This document shows positions 52,520-60,823 of a stretch of DNA of 64,000 bases, in pieces. The translations under genes and the position numbers were made by a program. How positions within the stretch are numbered: position 1 is the first letter of the stretch; each line of letters starts with the position of its first letter. Source of the stretch: Nocardiopsis potens DSM 45234 (GTDB taxonomy: Bacteria; Actinomycetota; Actinomycetes; Streptosporangiales; Streptosporangiaceae); NCBI RefSeq assembly GCF_000341105.1, contig NZ_ANBB01000015.1, forward strand, positions 1-64,000. The letters run 5' to 3'. Below the pieces are notes generated by a model. The model ran no database searches. It was not told where the DNA came from and worked only from the letters and a program-made list of their open reading frames with translations.

Positions 52520-53368
52520 TCAGCTTTCCAGATCATGGACGCGGTTGAGGAAGAGCTCACGCGTGGGAGACGTATCAAGTGCGGCTGCGCGGAGACGGTT
52601 GAAGATCAGATCGTAGCGCTCTAGATCGGCGGGCTCATCCAGGAAGATGCTAACGGAGGCACCCTCTTGGTAGACGGTGGATAGGTCATCGGCCCCCAGA
52701 GACAGGATGACGAAGCTCGCGACGTCGAGAGCAGCATGGGCTCCGACGTTGAAAGGGAGTACCTGCATGGTCACACGAGGATGCTGAGAGACCTCATGCA
52801 GGTATTCGAGCTGCTTCCGCATGACCTGTGGTCCGCCTACAAGCTGGGTGAGCGCGGTCTCGCCGAGAATGCCCCAGAACGTCCCTTCGCTCTTCCACCA
52901 CTTTTGCTGTCTTTCGAGGCGTACCTCAGTGAGCGCATCGACGACTTTTTGAGGCTCTCCGATCCTTGTGGCCTTAATGACCGAGCGCATGTACTCCTCG
53001 GTCTGGAACAGGCCGGGAATCAAGGTGCTCTGGTAGGAGGAGATGCTTGTCGCGGCCTCTTCCAGGCTGATGAAGGTCCCGTGGTACTGCTGAAGCTCGT
53101 ACTCCTGCCACCAATTGGGCTTCTTCGCGTGGCTGCGTAGTTTGATGAGCTTGTTGAACGTCTCCTCATCCACTTCGTAGTGCTGTAGGAGGCGCTCCAA
53201 GGCGACAAGTCCGGGAACGCTGCCGTTTTCACCTGGGGTTTCCCAGCGGGCGAGGGAAGACGGGGCGACTCGCACCGCCTTGGCCACCGCATTGAAGCCT
53301 CGATCGCCCCTGAGGCGTCGCAGTCGCTTCGCAAGCTCCCAGCGGGCCACGGTCAATCGGTCTCCCAT
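52520..53368 (-). CDS. XRE-family regulator with DUF5753 (Scr1-like)
   Basis: A 282-residue protein with an N-terminal helix-turn-helix (about 5-70; WELAKRLRRLRGDRGFNAVAKAVRVAPSSLARWE) and a C-terminal DUF5753 domain with YQSTLIPGLFQTEEYMR, GGPQVMRKQLEYL and VTMQVLPFNVGAHAAL. DUF5753 is thought to bind small ligands and work with DUF397 partners in developmental or antibiotic control (the BldB/WhiJ-like sets of Streptomyces). GGGGGAGATCAGGGC precedes the ATG at 53368; the longer TTG start is unlikely. Base composition is more A+T-rich than in neighbours. The DUF397 gene follows at once, and an ATP-binding gene is divergent. Confidence 0.93.
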   Translation of the reverse strand: MGDRLTVARWELAKRLRRLRGDRGFNAVAKAVRVAPSSLARWETPGENGSVPGLVALERLLQHYEVDEETFNKLIKLRSHAKKPNWWQEYELQQYHGTFISLEEAATSISSYQSTLIPGLFQTEEYMRSVIKATRIGEPQKVVDALTEVRLERQQKWWKSEGTFWGILGETALTQLVGGPQVMRKQLEYLHEVSQHPRVTMQVLPFNVGAHAALDVASFVILSLGADDLSTVYQEGASVSIFLDEPADLERYDLIFNRLRAAALDTSPTRELFLNRVHDLES

Positions 53369-53461
53369 GCCCTGATCTCCCCCATCTATGTCAAAACTAG
53401 ACAAGCTGACAATATTCGGGAACTTTCAATTGGGAGCTTGCATTTTATGAGTGGCCTGCTC

Positions 53462-53476
53462 CACACTGCAAGTGTG
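53462..53476. promoter_or_regulatory. Small palindrome CACACT-GCA-AGTGTG
   Basis: A 6-bp inverted repeat with a 3-base centre lies in the divergent gap 94 bases from the XRE start and 117 bases from the ATP-binding gene. It is a plausible operator for the XRE protein. Confidence 0.4.
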
Positions 53477-53521
53477 TCGCCTTTGAGGCCTCTACAGGGC
53501 CGATTCAGGGGCACGCAAAAC

Positions 53522-53556
53522 GGCCCTGCCCAGGTGGTAGCGCACCTGGGAGGGCC
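53522..53556 (+). promoter_or_regulatory. Leader hairpin before the ATP-binding gene
   Basis: Arms 53522-53536 and 53543-53556 pair over 14 bp with one bulged base and a 6-base loop, ending 36 bases before the GTG at 53593. It may be an attenuator or simply protect the message. Confidence 0.4.
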
Positions 53557-53592
53557 TAGTCCCACCCGCCTGCTAACCCAGGGAGTAGAACC

Positions 53593-54147
53593 GTGTCCAC
53601 ATTAGTGCCACGTCCGTCCGCCGCGCACCCCGGAACCGGTTGGGGGCCCGCGTTCGCGCGGCTCGCCCTCGCCGGGACCCCCGGCTCCGCCGGGGAACTG
53701 CGAGTCTGGGCCGCACGATCGCTCTCCGCCTGCCCCCGCCCCTACCGCACCGACACCGACCTGCGGGAGCGGCTGGAACTGGTGGCCAGTGAATTCGCGT
53801 CCAACGCCGTCCGGCACTCCGCCTCCGGCCGGGACGGCGGGATCATGATCGCCGCCCTCTTCACCCCGCACGACCGGCTCGCCCTCCGCCTCTACGACGA
53901 GGGCCCCCGCCCCGGCACCCCGCGCACACCGCAACCACCGCCGTCCGTCCTGGACGACACCGCCCTGCTCGACTCCGAGGGCGGCCGGGGCCTCGCGCTC
54001 GTCGCGCTCGCCTCCGCCGCCTACGGCTTCACCGCCCCGCCCGAGCAGTCCGCCCACTCCGTCTGGGCCGAACTCGCCCCCGACGATGCCCCTCCCGCCG
54101 CCTCCGACCCGGCGGACGGCCCCGACACCCTGGGGCGGTGGTCCTGA
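53593..54147 (+). CDS. ATP-binding protein of the anti-sigma factor (HATPase_c_2) family
   Basis: A 184-residue protein with a GHKL ATPase domain of the anti-sigma/serine kinase type (about 30-170): ELVASEFASNAVRHSASG is the N-box and SEGGRGLALVALASAAYGF the G-box. In actinomycetes such proteins commonly accompany XRE-DUF397 pairs, and together they may form a signalling switch; the target is unknown. GTG start after CCAGGGAGTAGAACC. Its stop overlaps the start of a 53-residue ORF (TGATG). Confidence 0.88.
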   Translation: MSTLVPRPSAAHPGTGWGPAFARLALAGTPGSAGELRVWAARSLSACPRPYRTDTDLRERLELVASEFASNAVRHSASGRDGGIMIAALFTPHDRLALRLYDEGPRPGTPRTPQPPPSVLDDTALLDSEGGRGLALVALASAAYGFTAPPEQSAHSVWAELAPDDAPPAASDPADGPDTLGRWS

Positions 54148-54308
54148 TGCGCCGACTCTCCTGGCGCCGCCCGCGCTCCCGGGTCCGCCGCTACACCCGC
54201 CCCGCCCCTGCGGCGGCCGTCGCCGGCCGGTGGCCGGTGATCCGCGCCGGCTACGGGAGCCCGCTCCCGCTCCGGCCGCTGTTCACCCCGCCGACGGTCC
54301 CCGCCTGA
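54147..54308 (+). CDS. Small basic protein coupled to the ATP-binding gene (53 residues)
   Basis: A 53-residue ORF starting MRRLSWRRPRSRVRRY, very rich in Arg and Pro, whose ATG overlaps the preceding stop (TGATG). It ends 14 bases before a hairpin terminator. The overlap favours translation. No family is recognised; the basic character suggests nucleic-acid or membrane contact. Confidence 0.5.
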   Translation: MRRLSWRRPRSRVRRYTRPAPAAAVAGRWPVIRAGYGSPLPLRPLFTPPTVPA

Positions 54309-54322
54309 TCCCGGCCGAAGCA

Positions 54323-54357
54323 CGGTCCGCCCGCTCGGAGGGGGGGCGGGCGGACCG
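54323..54357 (+). terminator. Terminator hairpin after the small ORF
   Basis: A perfect 11-bp stem (CGGTCCGCCCG, 54323-54333, with 54347-54357) with a 13-base loop, followed by CCCTCTTGTGT. It lies at the left border of foldback element E2. Confidence 0.65.
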
Positions 54358-54360
54358 CCC

Positions 54361-55278
54361 TCTTGTGTCGATGTCGGGCGCGGCGTCTCGCGGAGTGAAG
54401 GTTCAAGCAGGCAGCGAAGGCGGCGGTGGGGACCGGCCGGCCGGTCGGGCGCGGCGCCCCGCGGGGCGGGGGTTCAAGTGGGCGGCGACGGCAGCGGTGG
54501 GGGCGGGGTGCAGGTGGTCGCCCGGGCGCGGCGCCCCACGGAGCGAAGGTTCAGGCGGGCAGCGACGGCAGGCAGGGGAACCGGCTGGTCGGTCGGGCGC
54601 GGCAGAGCAGGGCGGGAGTGGTCAGGGCGGGCCGGGGGCGGGATCGCCGTGCCCGCGTCGCTCCGGCGCCGAGGCCGGCCGCCCTTGAAACCACCACATC
54701 TCCCGGACCTAGGCGAATACTCAGAGTGATGGCTGGGTGGGGCGCCCTGCGCACCGCGAGAGCACCCCGGTGATTCCCGGGCGCGCATCCCGGGCCGGAT
54801 CGGCCCTCCAGGGGCCCGAATCGCCCCGGTCGGCCCGGTGATCAGGGGTTCGAGCGGCCCGCAAGGCCGGGAAGTAGGGGGCCGGAACCCGGGAAGGGCA
54901 GAGGAGGGGGCGAGATGTCGCATTAGTCCCCCGAGAGGGCCTGTCTTGGCCACTCTGGGTAACCGGGGAGGGGGTGCTGGGGCCCTCAAGGCTTGCTACT
55001 CGCTGGTAGATGTAATCGGGGGTGTCGCGGAGGTGTGCAGGGTGCCCCCGCCCTCGCCCGTTCCCCGCCGCCAACCCGGCATATGGGATATGACCCCCGG
55101 TGGGAGCGCGCGCCGGGCCAGTGAACGCCGCGCCCACCCACTCCCGCCCTCGCCGCCTGCTTGAACCCTCACCCCGTGGGGCGCCGCGCCCGACCGACTG
55201 GCCGGTCCCCACCGCCGCCGTCGCTGCCTGCTTGAACCTTCGCTCTGTGAGGCGCCGCGCTCGGGTGAGGCGCTCGAC
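54361..55278. repeat. Compound foldback element E2
   Basis: About 0.92 kb without a credible gene. It has the layout of E1 (20858-22296) in the same orientation: a left array of about three to four units (GGGCGCGGCGCCCCGCGGGG, GGGGTTCAAGTGGGCGGCGA) at about 54370-54610, a core at about 54680-55100, and a right array of about two inverted units (CGCCTGCTTGAACC, GTGGGGCGCCGCGCC, GACTGGCCGGTCCC) at about 55145-55265. The last left unit before the core, with GCGGCAGAGC, is shared by both elements. E2 is shorter than E1 through fewer array units, not through a shorter core. Confidence 0.85.
54680..55100. other. Conserved non-coding core of element E2
   Basis: This core aligns with 21280-21700 at nearly equal length. 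Its left inverted-repeat arm (54744-54768) is intact; the partner arm near 55018-55048 has decayed. Open frames do not match those of E1 in length or frame of difference, so coding is unlikely. Confidence 0.65.
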
Positions 55279-55285
55279 CCCGTCC

Positions 55286-58015
55286 CTACGGCGTCTCGGA
55301 GGAGGGCAGCGGGATCTCCCCGGCCACGGAGAAGTCGTCGTGCAGCCGGAGGAAGAACTTGGTCTCGCCGACGCCTCCGATCTCCTCGGAGGCGATGGCC
55401 CTGCTGAGCCCCGGGGACAGAGCGAAGACCTCGTAGGACGTGTCGCCGCGCTCCTCGTCGATCGGCTCCCCGCCGTCGCTCCTCCAGGTGCGGACGAAGG
55501 GCAGCCCCTCCTCGGTCCCCCAGGCGGCGATCTTGGAACCGCCGTCGGAGAACTCCAGGCCGGCCACCTCGGGCGGAGCGGAGGCCGGTTCCTCCGCTGC
55601 CAAGCCCGGCAGCTCCTCCGGCGGCCCGCCCGCATCGATGCTCCACACCTGGACCGTGCTCTGCGACGCGGCGGCGACCTTGCTGTTCGGGCCGAAGGCC
55701 AGCGCGGTGCCGAGACCGCGCGGAGAATCCTCCAGAGCAGGGAGGTCGCGCTCCTCGCCGGTGGCGGTGCTGAGCACGGTGATGCCCCGGTCGCCGGAGA
55801 CGGCCAGGTCCATCCCGCTCGGTGAGACGGCGAGGGCCTGGGCGCCGGGGGCCTCGACGGTGAAGAGCTCGGCTCCGTCCAGGGCGCCGAACGCGCGCAC
55901 CTCGGTCCGCCCGTGGTCGTCCTCCAGGATCGCGAAGAGCACCTCCCCGTTGGGGGAGAGCGCGGTGCCGAGGACCTCCGGCGAGGCGCCGACAGGGGCG
56001 ATGCTGTTCTTCCCGGGACCGTCCGTGCGCCACACGTGCAGGGTGTCCCCGGCGGAGTCCCCGCCGGAACCGTCCTTCCTGCCCCGGGCGGACAGGGCGA
56101 CGGCGGTCCCGTCGCGGCTCGCGGTGATCCGGTGCCGGTAGTAGCGGTCGGCCTCGGTCAGCACCTGAACGTCGTACTTCTCCGTGCTCGAGCCCGGTCC
56201 GGAGGAGAACAGGTAGAGGCCGTCGGAGGTGTTGGCCGCGAACCCGCCCACGCCGTCGAGCAGCGCGATGTCGTGGGTGACGAGGGGAGCCTCCCCCGAC
56301 GTGTGCGAACCGGACCCGCCGGGCGCCCCTTCGCGCTGCTGCCAGGTGACGTCGCCTTCGTACAGCACCTCCTCGGGCAGGTTCCGGGCCACCATCACCC
56401 CGCTGATCACCAGGGACATGGCGATGACCGCCCAGCCCACCAGCCTCTGCCAGGAGGCGTCGCCCTTCGGGGCGGACCGGCCGGGGGCGGGCGCCGAAGA
56501 GGCGGGGGCCCCGGCGCGCGGTACCGCAGACGCGCCCTTCCCTGGGGGAGCCTTCGGCGCGGGGGAGGCGTCCCCGGACCGGTCGGCGGTGGTGGGGGCA
56601 GGGGCCGGGGAGGACGGTGTTCCGGCGGGTGCGGAGCCCGCTGGGCCGCTCCCGTTCTCGCTTTCGGGCTCCGGTCCGGCCTCCTCAGGCTCCTCCTGCC
56701 GCGGGGCCTCCGGCTCCTCGGGGTCCTCCGGTTCTTCCGACTCCTCCTTCGGAGCGCCGTTCCCGTCCGGCCTCTCCGGCTTCTTCTGCCGGGCCGGCGG
56801 CTGCAGCGGCCACGGCGGCAGACCGGCCGGGGCGAACGCCTCCGCCTCATCCGCCGCAGAGGGTGCTGCGGCGGGCGCCGGATCGGCCGCCGCCTCCGGA
56901 GCGGTGGTCGGGGCAGGGGAGGGGAGGCCGTCCGGCCCGTCGGCGTTCTGCCGGGCGACGTCCTGCCCGGTGGAGTCCCGCTGCTCCTCCGGGCCGTTCT
57001 CCTCGCGGAGCTCCTCGGCCCCGGCGCTCTCCTTCTCCACCGGCCTCTCGTCGGTCGGGGCGGGTTCCGCCGGGAGGGCCGCGGTCCGGGCCAGCGTGGT
57101 CTGCGCCAGCGTCGGTGCGAGCTCGACCAGCGTCGCCGCGGTCCGGATGACCTGGGTGGCGACGGCGTCGGGGAGCCAGGCGGTGGCGGCCTCCTCGTCG
57201 GAGCCGGGCAGCGGAGCGGCGCCCAGCCCGGCCAGGACGGCGTCCAGGCCGGGGCGGTCGGCGGGGTCCTTGGCGAGGCAGGAGGCGACGAGCCCGCGCA
57301 GCCCGTCCGGCACCCCGGACAGGTCGGGTTCCTCGTTGACCACCCGGTAGAGCAGCGCGGCCGGGTCGCCCGTGCCGAACGGCTGGCGCCCCGTCGCGGC
57401 GAACACCAGCACGCCGCCGTAGGAGAAGACGTCGCCGCGGTGGTCCAGGTCGGCGCCGGTCGCCTGCTCGGGCGACATGTAGCCGGGAGTGCCCAGGGTC
57501 TGGCCGGTGCGGGTGAACGACGTCGCGTCCACGGCCCGGGAGATGCCGAAGTCGATCACCTGCGGGCCGCGCGGGGAGAGCAGCACGTTGGACGGTTTGA
57601 GGTCGCGGTGGACCAGCCCCACCGAGTGGATCGCGGACAGCGCCTCGGCGAGGCCGGCCGCCAGCACCCGCAGCGAGTCCTCGGGGAACGGGCCGCCGTC
57701 CCGCACCGCCCGGTCGAGCCCGGGGCCCGGCACATACTCGGTGGCCAGCCAGGGGGTCGGGCCCTCGGTGTCGGCGCCGAGCACCCGGGCGGTGTAGGGG
57801 CCGCGCACCCGGCGCGCCAGCTCCGCCTCCCCGGCGAACCGGGCCCGGAACTCGGTGTCCTCGGCGTACTCCGGCCGCACCGCCTTGACCGCCGCCGGCT
57901 CCCCGCCGCCCGCCGGGACGCCGAGGTAGACCACGCCCATGCCGCCGGCGCCGATCCGTCGTAGCAGGGTGTACCCGCCGAGCTCTCGGGGGGCGTCGGG
58001 GCGGAGTTCGTACAA
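55286..58015 (-). CDS. Membrane Ser/Thr protein kinase with extracellular beta-propeller
   Basis: A 909-residue Hanks-type kinase. The kinase domain spans about 14-270: glycine loop IGAGGMGVVY, Lys44, HRDLKPSN with catalytic Asp138, DFG at 155-157, GTPGYMSPEQ. A linker of more than 200 residues rich in Pro, Ala and Glu follows, then one membrane segment (GWAVIAMSLVISGVMVA) and an extracytoplasmic region of about 340 residues with propeller-like repeats (ALAVSPSGMDLAVSGDRGI, GTALAFGPNSKVAAASQSTVQVW, GLEFSDGGSKIAAWG). The propeller may bind a wall or extracellular ligand. The start is a TTG at 58015 without a clear ribosome binding site. It ends just beyond element E2. Confidence 0.92.
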   Translation of the reverse strand: MYELRPDAPRELGGYTLLRRIGAGGMGVVYLGVPAGGGEPAAVKAVRPEYAEDTEFRARFAGEAELARRVRGPYTARVLGADTEGPTPWLATEYVPGPGLDRAVRDGGPFPEDSLRVLAAGLAEALSAIHSVGLVHRDLKPSNVLLSPRGPQVIDFGISRAVDATSFTRTGQTLGTPGYMSPEQATGADLDHRGDVFSYGGVLVFAATGRQPFGTGDPAALLYRVVNEEPDLSGVPDGLRGLVASCLAKDPADRPGLDAVLAGLGAAPLPGSDEEAATAWLPDAVATQVIRTAATLVELAPTLAQTTLARTAALPAEPAPTDERPVEKESAGAEELREENGPEEQRDSTGQDVARQNADGPDGLPSPAPTTAPEAAADPAPAAAPSAADEAEAFAPAGLPPWPLQPPARQKKPERPDGNGAPKEESEEPEDPEEPEAPRQEEPEEAGPEPESENGSGPAGSAPAGTPSSPAPAPTTADRSGDASPAPKAPPGKGASAVPRAGAPASSAPAPGRSAPKGDASWQRLVGWAVIAMSLVISGVMVARNLPEEVLYEGDVTWQQREGAPGGSGSHTSGEAPLVTHDIALLDGVGGFAANTSDGLYLFSSGPGSSTEKYDVQVLTEADRYYRHRITASRDGTAVALSARGRKDGSGGDSAGDTLHVWRTDGPGKNSIAPVGASPEVLGTALSPNGEVLFAILEDDHGRTEVRAFGALDGAELFTVEAPGAQALAVSPSGMDLAVSGDRGITVLSTATGEERDLPALEDSPRGLGTALAFGPNSKVAAASQSTVQVWSIDAGGPPEELPGLAAEEPASAPPEVAGLEFSDGGSKIAAWGTEEGLPFVRTWRSDGGEPIDEERGDTSYEVFALSPGLSRAIASEEIGGVGETKFFLRLHDDFSVAGEIPLPSSETP

Positions 58016-58173
58016 GGCGGGCTTTCCGGGGGATTCGTCGCGTTGCTTCCGGAGGGGAGCGTAGCGGATACCCAGTGCACCCGGCGGCGCGGAACCCGGC
58101 CGATGGCGGCCAGGGGCGGGAGGAGCGGCCGGGGCCGTGTCGGTCGGGCCCTCTCGGGGCGGGCGGGGTGAGC

Positions 58174-59004
58174 ATGAGGGGTGTGGAGGACGACCTGCTC
58201 ACCATCGGCCGGTTCGCCCGGCTGTGCCGGGTCGGGGCCGGGAGGCTGCGCGAGTACGAGGAGCTGGGGCTGCTGCACCCGGTCCGGGTCGACGCGGACT
58301 CCGGGTACCGGTACTACGCGCGGTCCCAGGCGCGCGACGTGCTCACCGCGGAGCTGCTGCTCGGCGCGGACGTGCCGCTGGCCGTCGTCGCCGACGTGCT
58401 CCAGGGGGACGAGCGGACCCGCACCGTGGTGCTCCAGGCCGAGCGGGAGCGGCTGGCCGAGCGGGCCGACCGGGACACCGGGCGGATCGGCATCCTCACC
58501 CGGCTCGCCCAGGGCGGGCCGCCCGGCCACGAGGTCGCCCGGGAGCACGACCCGGAGCGCCGGCTGGCCGCGGTGCACCTGGAGTGCGGCCCCGGCGACC
58601 TGGGCGCCTGCACCGAGGAGGGGGTGCGGCGGCTGCTCGGCGCGATCGAGGCGGCCGGCACGCCGTGGCTGCCGCCGCTCATCGGCCTGGTCCCGCTGGA
58701 CCTCGCCGAGGGCATGCGGATCGGCGTCGCCGCGGAGACCGAGGAGGACGAGGTCCCCCGCGGAACCGAACCGGTCGTGCTGCCCGCCGCCGACGTCGCC
58801 GCGACCCTGCACGAGGGGCCCTGCGCCCACCTGCCGCTCGCCTACCACGCCCTGTTCACCTGGATCCACGACCAGGACCTGCAACCGCACGGCCCGGCCC
58901 GGGAGACCTACCTCTCCACCCCGGGCGAGGACGACCCCGACGAGCGGCTGACCAGGATCGCCGTCCCGATCGAACCGCGCAGGGCGGAAGAGGCGCCGGG
59001 GTGA
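58174..59004 (+). CDS. MerR-family regulator with GyrI-like effector domain
   Basis: A 276-residue BmrR/TipA-like regulator. The N-terminal MerR helix-turn-helix (about 8-80) reads LLTIGRFARLCRVGAGRLREYEELGLLHPVRVDADSGYRYYARSQ; a helical linker follows (to about 135); the C-terminal about 140 residues have the pattern of the GyrI-like drug-binding fold (VVLPAADVAATLHEGPCAHLPLAYHALFTWI). Such proteins activate efflux or detoxification genes on binding lipophilic compounds. It is divergent from the kinase gene. ATG 58174 is preferred; GTG 58168 and GTG 58183 are possible. Confidence 0.9.
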   Translation: MRGVEDDLLTIGRFARLCRVGAGRLREYEELGLLHPVRVDADSGYRYYARSQARDVLTAELLLGADVPLAVVADVLQGDERTRTVVLQAERERLAERADRDTGRIGILTRLAQGGPPGHEVAREHDPERRLAAVHLECGPGDLGACTEEGVRRLLGAIEAAGTPWLPPLIGLVPLDLAEGMRIGVAAETEEDEVPRGTEPVVLPAADVAATLHEGPCAHLPLAYHALFTWIHDQDLQPHGPARETYLSTPGEDDPDERLTRIAVPIEPRRAEEAPG

Positions 59005-59120
59005 CGGGGGAAATATAGGGAGAATATGGAGAAACGGATGAGGGCGACTCCGCCCGATTCCTTTATAGGGGTGAATCGGGCAGGAAAATGCGTTCTCCGG
59101 CGTGAAACCGGCCGGGGCGG

Positions 59121-59126
59121 TAATTT
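59121..59126 (+). promoter_or_regulatory. -10 box of a leaderless gene
   Basis: TAATTT stands 6 bases before the GTG at 59133; no ribosome binding site. A 9-bp hairpin (59052-59060 with 59073-59081) lies 40 bases upstream and may insulate the promoter. Confidence 0.5.
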
Positions 59127-59132
59127 GGCCTC

Positions 59133-59999
59133 GTGTCCGTTTCCCATGGTCATGAGACCCGGGTGCAGCTCTTCAAGGACTGCCCCGCTTTCGCTCCCCA
59201 GCTGCTGTCCGAGTGCCTCGGCGTCGAACTGCCCGAATTCGACCAGGCCGTTCTGCAATGCGCCGACCTCGGTGAGGTCGTCCCGGTCGAGCGGAGAGCC
59301 GACGCCGTCATCGGCCTGCTCGACACCGCCCTGATCGCGCGGATCGAAAAGCACGAGAAGACCGAGATGCTGATCGTGGTCGAGGTCCAGAACGGGTTCG
59401 TCGAAGAGAAGATCTACCGCTGGGCCGAGTACTGCGGGGTCTCGGCGGACCGGTCGCGCTGCCCGGTCGCGCTCCTCGTCCTCTGCCCGGACCAGGACGA
59501 TGCCGACCGCTACGACCGCTGGTTCGAGCTGGGGCCGGGATTCCGCCTCAAACCCCAGGTCCTCGGTCCGGACCGGCTTCCGGTGGTGACCTCGGCCGAT
59601 GACGTCGCCCGCTCCCCGGAACTGGCGGTGCTCGCCCTCGCGGCCCACCCGGACGCCCCCGGCGCGCAGAAGGTGCTGGTGGAGGGTTTGGAAAGGATCG
59701 ACCCGGGTGATGCCGCGAAATACACTGAGTACACGCTGACCCTCTTGGACGGGAAGGCCCGCGACGAGCTGGAGGAGACCGTGGCCATGGGCACTGTGCG
59801 CTATCGGAGCGAGTACACAGACCGGTTCGTGGGAGAGGGCCTTCGGAAGGGTCTTTTCCTGGTTCTGGAATCCCGGGGCGTCGTGCTGTCGGCGGAGGAT
59901 CGCCGCCGGATCGAGGAGTGCCGAGACCAGGAGGAGATCGAGCGCTGGTGTGGTCGGGCGGGGACCGCTTCCACTGCTGAGGACCTGTTCCGGGAGTGA
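59133..59999 (+). CDS. Rpn/PD-(D/E)XK-like protein of unknown role
   Basis: A 288-residue protein. Residues 1-200 resemble the Rpn/transposase-derived PD-(D/E)XK nuclease-like proteins abundant in actinomycetes: RRADAVIGLLDT followed by MLIVVEVQNG gives the D...ExQ pattern of the fold, then KIYRWAEYCGVSADRSRCPVALLVLCPD. Whether it cuts DNA is not known. The last about 70 residues (YRSEYTDRFVGEGLRKGL ... RWCGRAGTASTAEDLFRE) are charged and helical. That tail is repeated in the next ORF. GTG start after a TAATTT box (leaderless). The stop overlaps the next start by GTGA. Confidence 0.75.
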   Translation: MSVSHGHETRVQLFKDCPAFAPQLLSECLGVELPEFDQAVLQCADLGEVVPVERRADAVIGLLDTALIARIEKHEKTEMLIVVEVQNGFVEEKIYRWAEYCGVSADRSRCPVALLVLCPDQDDADRYDRWFELGPGFRLKPQVLGPDRLPVVTSADDVARSPELAVLALAAHPDAPGAQKVLVEGLERIDPGDAAKYTEYTLTLLDGKARDELEETVAMGTVRYRSEYTDRFVGEGLRKGLFLVLESRGVVLSAEDRRRIEECRDQEEIERWCGRAGTASTAEDLFRE

Positions 60000-60253
60000 G
60001 TCTGGCCTGGAAAGAGAGGGGCGCATCCGTGTGTGCTGTGCGTTATCGGAGCAAGTACACAGACGGGTTCGTCGAGGAAGGCGTTCAGAAGGGCCTTCGA
60101 GAAGGGCTTTTCCAGGTGCTGGAGCTGCGGGGTGTCGTGCTGTCGGTGGAGGAGCGGCGCCGGGTCGAGGAGTGCCGCAGTCCCGAGGAGATCAAGCGCT
60201 GGTACGCCCGGGCGGTCACCGCTTCCACCGCTGAAGAGCTGTTCCAGGACTGA
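59996..60253 (+). CDS. Partial duplicate of the Rpn-like protein tail (85 residues)
   Basis: This 85-residue frame starts at the GTG overlapping the preceding stop. From residue 14 on it repeats the tail of the preceding protein: VRYRSKYTDGFVEEGVQKGL, RGVVLSVEERRRVEECRSPEEI, RW.AR...TASTAEELFQD. It therefore arose by a tandem duplication of about 210 bases and is kept open in another frame, with an extra four-residue insertion (REGL). It may be a translated small partner, an alternative C-terminus cassette, or a decaying copy. Confidence 0.6.
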   Translation: MSLAWKERGASVCAVRYRSKYTDGFVEEGVQKGLREGLFQVLELRGVVLSVEERRRVEECRSPEEIKRWYARAVTASTAEELFQD

Positions 60254-60283
60254 AACCCGGCCGGTGCCTCCGGCCGTTCCGGG

Positions 60284-60823
60284 TCAGGTCGGGAAGGGCC
60301 ACTCCGGGATCGGCAGCCGCCAGCCGCCCTCGGCCTGCTCCTCGCCGATGCACGGGGAGGAGGCGCTGATGGAGAACTCGCCGTCCTCCCCGGAACCGCC
60401 GTGCACGGAGAGTTGGAACTCGTCGTTCCGGTCGCGCACGGAGACGAAGGGCTCGTCCGGGCGGAGGTCCTCCTGGACGGTGTAGCCGTTGATGCTCCAG
60501 TGGGTGACCAGGGCATCGACGGCCTCCTTGCTCTCCTCGGCGGGGAGGGAGTCCAGCGAGTACCTCTTGGCGACCGCGACCAGGTCGCGGTCGGCGCAGG
60601 GGGAGCCGACGGCCGATTCCGCGCCCCCCGGTTCCATCTCCGCCCCGCCGGGGAGGGCCGCGACCGCGTCGGCGAGGTGCTTCTCGGCGAGTTCGCCGGC
60701 CCGCGCCTCGTCCAGGCCGTCCTCCCGGGGGGCGAAGGGGAGGTCGATGCCCAGGCGCGGTGCACCGTAGACGACCAGGGCCACCAGGACCGCCGCGAGG
60801 GCGAGTCTCGCCGGCCAGCGCAT
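60284..60823 (-). CDS. Secreted or membrane-anchored protein of unknown function
   Basis: A 179-residue protein with one N-terminal hydrophobic segment (about 3-22, LALAAVLVALVVYGAP) and an exported mixed alpha/beta domain. Three Cys-free stretches and two Cys (SPCADRD and SSPCIGEE) could make one disulphide. An acidic composition and a Pro/Trp end (IPEWPFPT) are visible. Similar small exported proteins of unknown role are common in actinomycetes. The ATG at 60823 with GGGAG ahead is preferred to a GTG nine bases upstream. Confidence 0.7.
   Translation of the reverse strand: MRWPARLALAAVLVALVVYGAPRLGIDLPFAPREDGLDEARAGELAEKHLADAVAALPGGAEMEPGGAESAVGSPCADRDLVAVAKRYSLDSLPAEESKEAVDALVTHWSINGYTVQEDLRPDEPFVSVRDRNDEFQLSVHGGSGEDGEFSISASSPCIGEEQAEGGWRLPIPEWPFPT

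Noticed and set aside
54361-55278. Possible CRISPR array because of repeated units
   Set aside because: Units are imperfect, vary from about 60 to 80 bases, run in opposite directions on the two sides, and there are no distinct spacers or cas genes.
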